64,000 nucleotides of DNA, from the NCBI RefSeq assembly GCF_030463565.1, contig NC_134651.1, forward strand, positions 12,784,734 through 12,848,733, given 5' to 3'. Below the pieces are notes generated by a model, which worked only from the letters and a program-made list of their open reading frames with translations, ran no database searches and was not told the DNA's origin. Position 1 is the first letter of the stretch, and each line of letters begins with the position of its first letter. Made by a program: the position numbers and the translations under genes. This document shows, one piece after another, positions 47,500 to 58,400 of the stretch. This DNA is from Pelecanus crispus (taxonomy: Eukaryota; Chordata; Aves; Pelecaniformes; Pelecanidae).

Positions 47500-49337
47500 A
47501 CCAAAACATGTTGCAAGTGCCAAACAAGCCTCCCCACACCGGGCCCGGATGCCTGGTGTCACCATTTGGAGAGACAAAGCCTCGAGGTGGAAAAGCCTCC
47601 TTGCTGTGAACTTCCATATTTTCTGGAATTCAGTTTAGTTTAGTTTAGTTAGGGTTTTTTTTAATGAGAATGCAGAAAATTGTGAAGGAAGAGGTGATGT
47701 CCATCTTGGAGCCCACCAGCACCACTGCACATGGTGGAGAGCAATTGCTCTTTCTCTCCACCCTTGCCACCCAGCCAGGCAGCATGGAAAGGTGACAAGG
47801 AGGGGACAGCCCCCCAGGCTTGCTCTGCAGCTCAAGCAGGGTCAGAAGTTCATGAGAAAGGAGTGAGGCTGCAATGCCAGGAGGAGACTGGAAAAGAGGA
47901 CCCAGGACAGGCTGGATTGAGCCACCAACCCAGGGTGAGCCCTGCCTGCCCTGGCTTAGAACCCCCTCCTTGGCCATCCCGAATTAGGGGTGGCTCCCCC
48001 AGCCTGCTCGCCTGCCAGGGCCGTGTCTGAAAGTGAGAGGTGAGCAAGCCCCAACCACGCAGCTCGTTTCTGAAAGCCCGGAAAATAATGAAATTATTAT
48101 GAGAATCACATCCTTCACCCTGATTATTAATTTTCCCCTGACTTTTTCCAAAATTGCTGGGCACCGAGGCTGTGTTTGAGAGAAGCGGAGGAGCCAGCCA
48201 CAGCGTGCTTTCACCTTTGGTTATTTCCTATGCGAGTATTAGTCAGCGAGGTGAGCGGGGAACATTGGTGGCAGAGAAATTAAAGTCTGCTGTAAAGGTC
48301 ACACTAATAACAGCACCCTGGCCCCAGGCACCTGCCCCTGCTCTCTGCAAATCTGTCTGTGGGGAAACACACCTGAGGAGGCAAAACTTCTCTTTCTCCA
48401 TCTCCTCTTTCTCCATCTCCCCCTTTTTCTTCTCCTTTTCCTTCTTTCTCCTCCTCCTTCTCTTCCTTCTCCATCTCCTCCTTCTTCTCCTTCTCCTTCT
48501 CCTTCTCCTTCTCCTTCTCCTTCTCCTTCTCCTTCTCCTTCTCCTTCTCCTTCTCCTTCTCCTTCTTCTCCTTCTCCTTCTCCTCCTTCTCCTCCTTCTC
48601 CATCTCCTCCTTTTCCTTCCTTCTCCTTCTCCTTCTCCTTCTCCTTCTCCTTCTCCTTCTCCTTCTCCTTCTCCTTCTCCTTCTCCTTCTCCTTCTTTCT
48701 CCTTCTCCTTCTCCTTCTCCTTCTCCTTCTCCTTCTCCTTCTCCTTCTCCTTCTCCTTCTTCTCCTTCTCCTTCTCCTTCTCCCTCCTCTCCCATCCCTT
48801 CCTGGCGGGAGCAGCCTGCCAACAGGCGCTCAGGGTGCCCCATGGCTGCTCAGACCCTGCCCAGCTGTCCGGTGCCACACTGCCATGGGCACCCAGCAGG
48901 AGCACCCATGGGTGCTCAAGAGCTTGAGACAGCCCTTTTACTCATGGGCCAGGCTTGGAGCCGAGGACATGTCCCTTGTTGTCCCTGCCTGCTCCATCCC
49001 TGGGAGCTTTCTCCAAAAAGGGTGCAGGTTTAGCGGTGCCTGTCCCCGCTGCTCAGTGGCTGGGTGCTTGCATGGGAGCCCGCTGGGAGCATGCGGGGAG
49101 GGGAAGGGGCCAAGCCCGGCTCAGCTGATCCCTGCCTCTGCGGGGAGGAAGCTGGGGGCGGGAGGCAGCCCGGGTTTCCCTCTGGGGCAGAGACGGGCAC
49201 GTTTCATTTCCACCCCAGCCCCTGACGTGCGAGCCAGAGAGCAAGCCGCCGCTGTGGGGAAGGAAGCACAGAGCGAGCCGGGGGTGGCACGGCGCGGCAC
49301 GGCATGCCTGCCTGGGCAGGGGACCGGCCGCCTCACC
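47500..49337. other. PDCD1 upstream region
   Basis: No coding exon is supported. The stretch includes a short TTTAG repeat (47,632-47,652), the pyrimidine tract (48,388-48,793) and a GC-rich flank with a GGGCGG box (about 49,155), where the PDCD1 promoter should lie. I could not place a transcription start. Confidence 0.4.
48388..48793. repeat. (CTTCTC)n pyrimidine microsatellite
   Basis: About 400 bases are almost pure C/T on the + strand, mostly CTTCTC hexamers with CCTCCT and CATCTC interruptions. It gives long Leu, Ser/Phe, Arg and Lys/Glu frames on both strands, none of which is a gene. It lies about 550 bases upstream of the PDCD1 ATG. Its homopurine/homopyrimidine make-up favours triplex formation. 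Confidence 0.95.
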
Positions 49338-52300
49338 ATGGCTCTGGGTGCCTCGAAGATGATGTGGGGCAGCACGGAGGTGGCCCTGACCAGCCTCTGC
49401 GCCATCCTGCTCTGCTGCGGCCCTGCACTGGCCGGCTGCCGCCAGGGTAGGTACCAGAGCGTGGCACGCTTGCCGGCACAGCCTATGTCGTTTGCAGCTG
49501 GTGGAAAATGTCTAAGGGCTGGGAGCTTTGTAGTTAAAAATAGCTCTGGCGCCAAGGAGGCAAAAAATGCAAAGCTTTTGGGTATGCGCCGCTGAAGCAA
49601 GGGAAATTGGGTTGTTCGGGGTAGAAGCGGGGTTAAGAGATGGAGAAGGGGACGGGTCCCCAGCCCACGGTGCTGGCACTGGAGACACGTGGGCACGCTG
49701 GCCACGGTCGGGTTTGGTGTTGAGCCTCTGGGTTTGCCATGCCACGCGGGGTCTGGGGTTTTCTGCTCTGGCTCTCATGGCTCTGGGCTGCCCCCCCTGG
49801 TTTGGTCTCGGCCCTGAGGGAGCCAGGGTCCTGCGTGCAGCTTCGCTCATGGTGAAATCTGGGGGAGAAGGGGGGGTGGAGGGGAAGGGGTGAGTCCGGG
49901 CAGAGCAAGTGAGAGCCCTGATGAAGCCGTGTCCCCCCTTCCTCACAGGCCGGCTCTTTCTTTGGTGGCTTTGGATGTTTTCTGCTCTGAGGGTGGGCAT
50001 CGGGCTGGGCATCCCTTGGAGCAGATGTTACCTCTGGTGCTGGGAAGATGCAGGAAAACATGTAAACCCAAACTCTGCTTTCAGAAGTCCTCCGCGTGCT
50101 TCATTCATTGCTGGCAGTGGCACTGGGTAGGAAGCACAGCCCCGAGCCTGCTGAATATTTCCTGTTAAACACAAGAAATCCAGAACACGGCAAAAATTCT
50201 ATCTCTTGGTGTGGGCACTCTGCAGCCAGCACTGCCCGCGGGAGCCAGGGCACTTGCCTCCCTCCCTCCTTCCTCCTGTTCAGTCTCATCCCTCATTCTC
50301 AGCCCAGTTTTCCATCTATCCTGCATTGTCCCAGTTCCTTTTCTGGTCGGTGACACTGAGGTCATGGTCCTATGCCTCAGGCCAGTGCTGGAGGGATGCG
50401 GGGGACTTTCTAACTCTGCCTGTAAGCCCTGGGGCTGCTATTGGTGGCGATTTCTGAAAAGGGAAGATAAGTTTTTTAATGGCGGGGACTTTTCAAAGCA
50501 TTGGCAGTTTGAATTACTTGGTCAGATAACCCGTGTGAAAAATGCTTCTTCCTGCTTTTTATTGCTCCAAACAAAAGTTAATGCAGCAGCTGCCTCGTCC
50601 TGCTGGATGGGGCTGGCGGAGCTGGGACGTTGTGAGCCTGGCTCATGTTCGCAGCATCCCTGCTGTCCCGGGGGGATGAACCCACTGGGATCACAGGCAG
50701 GGAAATGTGGCGAAGCAGCAGGGCTGGTGCTAAGGGCAGGGGGGGCTGTGGCTGTGGCCGACTGCCCTCTGTGCTGGGAGCAGGCTGGCAAGCCCGGCCA
50801 GGACCCCCCAGGGTGGGTGCCTGGCTGCCCATGTACGCGCGAGGAGGGGACAGGCAGCTGGAAAGGGACGGCATCGTAAGCTCCAGGCCGCTCTGCCCTG
50901 TCAGATGGCCTCAGGCTGGAGATGGCAAATACTGTGCCCTGGGCAGCCCCTGCCCGCTCTGTGCTCCCAGCGTGGAGCAGTGGGCAGAGCCGGAGCACCC
51001 TGGCAGGCAGCTGGGCATGCGATGAGCTGCACCGCATGGCGCTGCCCCAGCCCAGGACTTGGTCCTTCTGCTCGCTTTCAGAGGCAACATCAGCTGGAGG
51101 AATGATGACTCAGACATTAAAATACAGCATAGATTTAAAAATAATACAACCCCTGAAGTCTGTTTTCCCCGGTACAGGTGTTCTGGGTTAATTTTAGGTA
51201 GACCAGAGCACAATTTGCTCTGCTGAAACCACTTCACGGTATAGTTACTACCCCCGAGGATTCCCCTCTGGCCAGCAGGCACACACTCAGGAGGCTGATG
51301 TACCTCCCTGTGAGCCGGGGTGATGCTGCGGACTGACCAAGCATCAGGCTGCCTGTGTCGCCAGCAAACCCCAGAGCCTGGCGACAGGTGAGCCAGGTGC
51401 TAGTGATGGCATGGGGCTGGGCTCGCGAGTGCTCGACGGCAGGTTTTTGTAAATCCCTGTAGAGGCCTTCAGGAGCTGAGGGTGAAACAGCTGAGGAACA
51501 CATGGAGCCTCAAGGTTTGGGACGTAGCAGCCCATCACCTCTCCATGGGATGGGGCGCTAGCCGGGGCGACGGCAGGCTTTCATTCTCTTTGTATCCCTG
51601 GTTCCTGCATGGGGGGTACGGCTGTTTCTGAGACCTGTGCCCGCTCTAACCATGTCTGTTCCTTGTTTCCTCTCTCCCAAACAGTGACCTTCTTCCCAGC
51701 CATGTTAACTCTCCCTGCAGGCAGCTCAGCCACCTTCTTCTGCAACATCTCCATGGAGAATGACTCCATCTCGGAGTATAGCCTCAATTGGTACAAGGAG
51801 ACCAACCACAGCCAAGCCCAAAAAATCGCTGATATCAGCTGGAACATCTTCCAGACCAAGACGGATAAGTACCAGCTCACCAACCTCACTCCTGCCTTCA
51901 AGATTGAGATCCTGAACCTTCACCAGAATGACTCAGGCTCCTACTACTGTGGGCTGATCACCTTATTTGAATCCAATAAAGTGATGGAGAGCAACCGGTC
52001 CCAATTGGTGGTCACAGGTCAGCCCGGGGACTGAGCTGGTGGGGACAGGTCATCGCTGTTGTCCCATGGTGCTATGGCTCCCAGGCACACTGCAGTCCCA
52101 GGGCACAAGGCAGGTGGTACCCGGCTGGGGGAGGACCTGGTGTGGGTCAGGAGAGCACAGTTCTGCCCTTTCCCCTCTCCTTTGCATGGCTGGTTGATGC
52201 CCAGGGACACAGACTGTCCTCCCCCATCCGCACTCTGGCTGGATCTGGCCCTGGGGCAGGAGGTCTCCATCCCGCTGGGGCTGCGTCCCCAGTGATGCTG

Positions 52301-54844
52301 TGGGGAGGAGCGAGTCCTTACCCATGGATGGAGGCAGGAGGCCAGCGTAAGGAGATGCTTGCACCCCTGAACAGCTCCTTTTGTTGTGGACAGGGCTTGT
52401 GTTTGGGGTGATGACCAGGGCTCAGACCCCTCGAACAACTGGTGTTGGTTTAGATAGTGTTCTTGCAAAACCGTGCCCTGGGAGGGTCTCATAGCCCCAT
52501 GGTGTGGGAGACTAAGATCTCACAGAAACATATGCTGTGCACTTGCTTGGCAGCATGGAGGCTTTTGGGGGCTGAAGATGGCCTTTTATAAAAAGGAAAA
52601 ACTGTCTTTCACAAATCTCCTCCCAACATGAGCTGAAGTTGTGCTGGCTCCAGGACGTGGAAGCAGCTGGGAGGCTTGGGGAAGCTGTGTCCTCCATGGG
52701 GCTCTGCAGGACATGGGGTCATGCCATGGGACTGCAGTGCCCTGGCCCCCTGCACCCCAGCTCTCAGCGGTGTGGGATCACCCTTGCCACCTGCAATGGG
52801 AAGGAATGGGATGTGGCCAAAACATCCCCCATGTCAGCCCAAATTCAGGACCCCTGGAGGGATGGTGGGGCTGTGGCAGCGTGCCTGGGACTGAGCCCTT
52901 TGTGGGGACGGTCCCTGTGTTCTCCTGTTGACTTTCCCAGGGACTACAGAGGCCAGTTTACACTCCTGATCTGCTGTTTTGTTCCCCCTTTTTTGGATGG
53001 CTATTACAGCAGCCCCTGAGAAGACAAACACCACTGATGAGCCTGAGATGGAGGAAGGCAATTCCCCGGACCACATCAAGGCCATGCTCCTGGGCATCCT
53101 GCTGCTCGCTGGGGCGGTTGTGCTGCTGATCTTTGGCTACATCACTGTCACGTACAGGAGCGGAGGTATGATCCCCCATGGGGGCTGTGCTGTGCCAAGG
53201 GGCTGGGGTCTGCCAGGGGACATGACGGGGTGATGCTTATCCAACAAACCCAGTTTGAGCCCAGGGGCAGCTGGATGCCTGCAGCTCCCTGGGGTACACA
53301 GGCAGGTTCAAAGTGCTAAACTCAGCTGTGGCATGTCCCCATGGGACAGGTATCTCCATGCTTAGGGGAGAACGGTGCTTTGGGCCACTCTTCCTGAGTC
53401 CCCAGGCCATGTGCTGTGCCTCTGAACCACTCGTTAGCATGGTGTCTTAATGCTGCATGTGAGTCCCTCCCACCTTGCCCAGGCACTGTTGGGGCATCAC
53501 CTTGGCCATGCCAAGGACCTTGGAGCCCCAAGGAATTGCACCCCACTAATCCCAATTAAACCCTAGACTTTTGGCTGGTGTCTCACTTGTCCTTGTAATG
53601 CTTAGGGTGTTAGATCCTGAGTGGAGAAGGAGGAAGGGTGGTGCAATGGTTGTGGTGGCCAGTGCTCTCCTAGGACACAGGGGCTGGGTCAGCCCCAGCC
53701 ACAGATGCTCATGTTGTGTTGGCACGCAAGCATCTTCTAACTAAATGTGTTACTTTGCAGATGTGCAGAAACCACCAAATGAAAACGTGCCAGCGGTGAG
53801 TTTTCCGTCTCTGATGCCCTGCTGTGCTGCAGGGGAGCATCGCAGCATTGCTGGGGTGCAGAGGGTGCAGGGCCTCCCTTTATCAGCCCTTCACAGGCTT
53901 CTTGCTTCTCCTGTCTTCTCTGATGCTGCTCAATCTTGTCTGCACAGCTACAACTGCTTTTTTGCACCTGCAGCACAGCCCCATCACAGTCAAAAAACTC
54001 TCTGAGATAGGATGGGACCTCTGTAGTCCAACCCTTGCTCAAAGCGGGGTTGTCTTTGACAGTGGGCTGTGTTGCTGTAGAAAATAGGAGAAAATGTTCC
54101 CCCCCAATATATTAAGCTAAAATTTCTCTTGCTGCAGCTAGTCCCTTTTTCCTCTCTTCCTTTTGCCAGGCACTGCCAGGAAAAGTCTGGCTCCATCTTC
54201 TCTCCAGCTCCATTAGGTAGCTGAAGGTAGTGAGTAGGTCCCCCCTTGCTCTCTCCTATCTGGGCTGAGCAAACTCAGCCCTGGGCTCTCCTCGTGCACC
54301 CTGTGCCAGCTCGGAGCCCGATGGAGAGGTGGGAAAAGGGCTCCTAGCATGACCCTGCCTTCAATGGCTGGGCATGCAGGGAGCCCCTCCAGCCTGCAGA
54401 GGCAGAGAGCCGAGACCCACGTGGCCTCAGCGGTGACCCCAAGGTTCACAGTCTGGTTTCTCTGGGCAAATGCTATCCCAGGTCTGTGTGTCTTTGCTTT
54501 GTATTGTTCTCACCCTCCTGGGATGCTTCAGAGCTGGTTTTGGCACTTGCTGTAAAAAGGGGGCTTGTGCTGGGGATGGCAGGTACCTCCAGATGATTAA
54601 TTGCCCTGACGGGGTTTCCTTGCAGAAGGAAGAGAAGCCCCCCGTGGTGTCCGTGTCCACTGTGGACTATGGTGTGCTGGAGTTTCAGTGGGACCAGTGC
54701 ACCCAGGTGCCCCCCGAGACCCAGCCAGTTGACCAGACTGAATACGCCACCATTGTCTTCCCAGAGGAGAAACCTGTCACACCGGAGCGGGGGAAGAAGC
54801 ACCAGGACGAGAGGACTCAGCAGCTGCAGTTGCAGCCCTGCTGA
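49338..54844 (+). CDS. PDCD1: Programmed cell death protein 1 (PD-1)
   Basis: This is an inhibitory receptor of activated T and B cells; on PD-L1 or PD-L2 binding its tail recruits SHP-2 and dampens antigen-receptor signals. Five exons: 49338-49446, 51685-52017, 53010-53165, 53761-53795 and 54626-54844; phases agree and give 283 residues (human 288). Exon 1 holds the signal peptide (to about residue 33). Exon 2 is one IgV domain with Cys56, Trp72, the DSGSYYC motif (119-125) and Cys125. N-glycosylation sequons occur at 57, 62, 77, 103, 118, 140 and 154. Exon 3 gives a short acidic stalk and one membrane helix (about 172-194). The last exon carries an ITIM, VDYGVL (Tyr226), and an ITSM, TEYATIVFP (Tyr251), the arrangement that defines PD-1. 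The stalk and membrane helix have no Cys, fitting a monomeric receptor. A Glu/Lys/Gln-rich end of about 26 residues follows the ITSM and finishes in Cys. All key elements are present. Confidence 0.97.
53995..54310 (-). mobile_element. CR1 LINE 3' fragment in PDCD1 intron 4
   Basis: The + strand reads GGGACCTCTGTAGTCCAACC then TTGCTCAAAGC, followed after a gap by GGCTCCATCTTCTCTCCAGC, a GTAGGTCCCCCCTTGC stretch and GGGCTGAGCAAACTCAGCCC. These are diverged words of the antisense 3' part of the avian CR1 retrotransposon. The copy is truncated and old, and its terminal octamer repeats are not visible. Boundaries are approximate. Confidence 0.7.
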
Positions 54845-55489
54845 GAGCTGGGGTCCCTCCTCACTGGCGGGGTGCAGGCAGGGTCAGGCTGCCCTGGCCC
54901 CTCGCTCCCACTGCAGTTTGCAGTTGGGAAAAATCCAGCATGCAAGGACCAGAGTGAGAGAGGCACTGCTGCTGGATTTGATATCAGACAGTCCTGACCA
55001 TGGTGGGATTGTGGCCACGGGGTGGGTACCACGGGATGAGGAGGGTCCCTACTGGGCTCCGTGTGCCAGCTCTTCGCTCAGGGCAGGGAGGATGGGCTGG
55101 GGCAGAGCAGCGACGCCAACAGCGCTGTGCCAAAGGTGATTTACATCATGCCTCGGTTTTCTATCTCCACCCGTGGCTGTGTGGAGCAGCCACACTGCTT
55201 CCCTTGCCCGGGTCTGACCCAACTGGCAAAGCACGACTGTGGGAGGAAATGCCAGAGGCCAGAGCTGGAGTGGATCCTGGGAGATGCTGCTCACAGGAGC
55301 CCAAGGCTGAGGGCTTCTCCTCGCCTGGGGCAGAGGCTGCCTTGCTTACTGCTATTTAAAGAAACCCCTGGGAAGCAGGTGGCTAGTTTTCCTCCTCTCT
55401 CCAGGCACTTTCTTCCTCTGCAAGAGGGGAAATCTAGCCCCATGCCCCTCCCCTCGGCAGGTGGGAGACGGATCTGGCCCTGGGGGGTG

Positions 55490-55495
55490 AATAAA
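55490..55495 (+). other. PDCD1 poly(A) signal candidate
   Basis: AATAAA lies about 645 bases past the PDCD1 stop, followed by a GT-rich stretch (GTCTGGGGAGTTTGTTG). It is the first canonical signal downstream and would give PDCD1 a moderate 3' UTR. Confidence 0.65.
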
Positions 55496-55499
55496 GGGT

Positions 55500-58400
55500 T
55501 TCACGTCTGGGGAGTTTGTTGACTTGTGATGGCAAGTGCGTGGGCAGGCAAATAACGGCTCTTGGCAGCGCGCAGGCGAGAGCCGGGAGGTGGTGGCGTC
55601 TGTTGTGGTTCCTGGGCCTCTCCGTGTGATACGCAAGCCGCTCTTCCACAGAGCTGCTCTTAATAATTTAGAGAAGCTGCTCTTTTTCCCCTCGCCCCTG
55701 TCTGGGCTGGACCCTGGGTGCAACTGCAAACCAAGCCCCCCCTTACCAGGCTGGTCTCAGGGCGCTCGCCCAGCTGGGGACAAGCATCCCTGCTGTCAGC
55801 CAGGGCAAAGCTCACAACAAGGTGCTTGGTGCAGCTTTCTGGCTCCAAACTTCCATTTTCCCTCTTGAAAGTGATGCTGGGGCTGTGCCACCTTCCAGAA
55901 ACCGGAACGGAAAGAAGTGACAGCTGCTTGAGAAACCATGGTAAGGAGTGGCTTTGGAGGCAGCAGAGACCTGCTGGGAGACCATGAAACCCAGCGGAAA
56001 CAGAGAAGAGTCACTTGCATCTCACACTTTGGTGGCACCGTCAGCAGGTTTCTTTTTCTCTTACCCCCAGTAAAACCAGCGCAGCCTTGTGGGAGCCAGC
56101 CCAAGCGCTGGCGGAGAGGGTGAGGCATGCCAGGTGCTGCAGTTTGTCCCCTGCGGGGGCTGGAAAGTCCCTGAGAAACCTCCAGAGGAGACCAGATGGG
56201 ATGAACGTCCATCTGGGATGGCTTCCACCCTTCCTCAGGGCAGGATGGTGGAGGTGGTGGCCCCACTTGGTCCCACAACATTCACTCATGACAATATGCA
56301 GCCCAGCCTGGTGGGACGGTTTGCAAGCAGCAGCCGCGCTTCTTGCCCTGCCATGGGACCATGCGACCCCAGCAGCTCCAGCAGAGACCTGCTGTGGCCG
56401 GCTGGGCTTCGCTTGCCCAGAAAGCTGAGGCAGGAGGCAGCCACAGCAGGCGAGATGCAGGAGCTCAGTCAGCAGTTTTGTTTTTGGCTTTCCTGTCAGA
56501 CACGATGTTGGTGAGAGGATGGGCCTTGCTTCATATTTTCCGTCCTGCCTCTCGGGCAGCGGAGGTGACTGGTCTTCACCCCTTCCTGCATGCCCCAGCT
56601 GCAGCCATGGCTCCTCCAGGAGTGGTTGGGGCTGGGTCCCTTCTGCTCTCGGTGGATGGTAATCTGCAGCTGGCTGGAGGCTCCCACACCATCTGGTGGG
56701 GTCAGAGGTGTTGCAAAAGCATCTCCTGCTGCCATTTGGGATGGGAGAGCACCCAGCCTGTGGCCGTGCCTGTGCCCCTCTGGTCCCCCAGCAGACTGGC
56801 TGCAATCCTACCCCTTGCAGGGAGCAAGGCTGGGGGCTGGAGATGCATGGGGTGAGTGGTGGGTATGCTCCAGGCTGGCAGGCACTGCCTCCCATCCCTG
56901 TTTGGAGGACAGGGCGCCCAGCACTGGCAGAGACCTGAGCTACGCTCCCCGGCACTGGGCATGGCACTGACTGTGCCAGCCAGAGCAGGCACCGGGCTGG
57001 GATGCAGCTCCAGGTGAGGTGCAGGTTTCAAGCCCCCAACTGAGCATCCCCAAACCAAGCAGTGCCCTGAGATGGGTGTCAGCCCCCACACCCCAGCATC
57101 CTGCTTAAGGATGGGGAGCCGAGCGCGGTCATGTGCAGGAGCTGCTCTTGTCTTTCTGTGCAAGCTGGGAGAGCAGCCACCCATGGTTTTGACACTCCCT
57201 GCAGTGTGGTGATAGTAGTTCAGTCTTCCTGGAGTCACTGCGCAGGATCTGGAGGAAGCTCTTTTACCTCCCATCCTGAGAAGTGCCCAGTTCTGGCTTT
57301 CCCAACTCCACCATCCCACATCTCTCCTTCTCCTGCCCCTCACTCTGTATGACAGCCCTCCTGCTTTTGCCCACCACTGCACCCATACCAGCTGGATGCC
57401 CACTATTTGCACCAATTGACAAGTTTATGCCCTTTTTCTCCACTCCAAATTATGCAGGGACCCGGGACCCAAGCAAACTCATTTCCACGTACAATGCTAA
57501 GGCTTGCCTCAGGTTTTCTCGGGGGGCTGAGCTGACACGGTCAAGTCTTGGTGCAGGCTTTCCCTGCCTGCACCAAGAAGAGGCTGGGCTGTGATGGGCT
57601 TGGTGTGGTTTTGGGGTACCTCTTTTCTGCTGCAGCTGCTTTGCTGGCTCTGGAGGGGCGTGGGTGGCAGGGTTTCAGTGGTCTTCGGTTTGGGCTGCGG
57701 AGAAGAGGTGTGCTGCAGAGTGGTTAGGCAGCAGTACCACCTGGTTTTGGTTTTTGACCTCGCTCCCTGCAGCAATCACAGCTTCTGGAGCTAACCCCTG
57801 TGCCACAGAGCCTCTGGCCACTGACAGAATAAGAGCAGGGCCCTGGTCAGGTCCTCAGCATCCCATTTGGGGAAAATTGAAGCTTACAGCAGTGCAGGCA
57901 GGAGAAGAACAACGCCCTATAAAATTAAATAGCACTTGGACCCAACTTTTCCTTGCTCTCAGGATGTGCCATCATTGGGAATGATTCCTGAAAGGCCAGA
58001 GGGGACACAGCGTAGGTTTGGGTCTGCCTACCTCACTCCTGCTGGCATCATGACTGTGAATGATAGAGAATGCTCCTGACAGCCCGTTCCCCCATGCTTT
58101 GTGCTCACAAGTGCACAGCAGCCAAACGGGGGGATTCCAATTTTTTTTTCCTGTATCACCCCAGAGCAAGTGTCCCCAGCCTGGCCAGGCACCCTTCTAT
58201 GCAAGCACACACAAATGCTCATGAACACACAAATGTGGACAGAGCTCCCCATGCAAATCGATGTGCACACCCCCAGATTTACACAGCTACTGTGTGCTAA
58301 ATACTTTGCACACCCCTGCAGACACACAGCCCCCCGACCATGCCCAGCCACCCCATCCATGTGCTGCAGCTCCTCCCATGCCAGGACCCAGGTGCAGCTG

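Noticed and set aside
47632-47652. TTTAGTTTAGTTTAGTTAGGG, considered as an interstitial telomere repeat
   Set aside because: The unit is TTTAG with a single TTAGGG-like end, too short to call anything but a small simple repeat.
48154-48927. Open frames encoding poly-Leu, poly-Arg and Lys/Glu repeats
   Set aside because: They are translations of the CTTCTC microsatellite.
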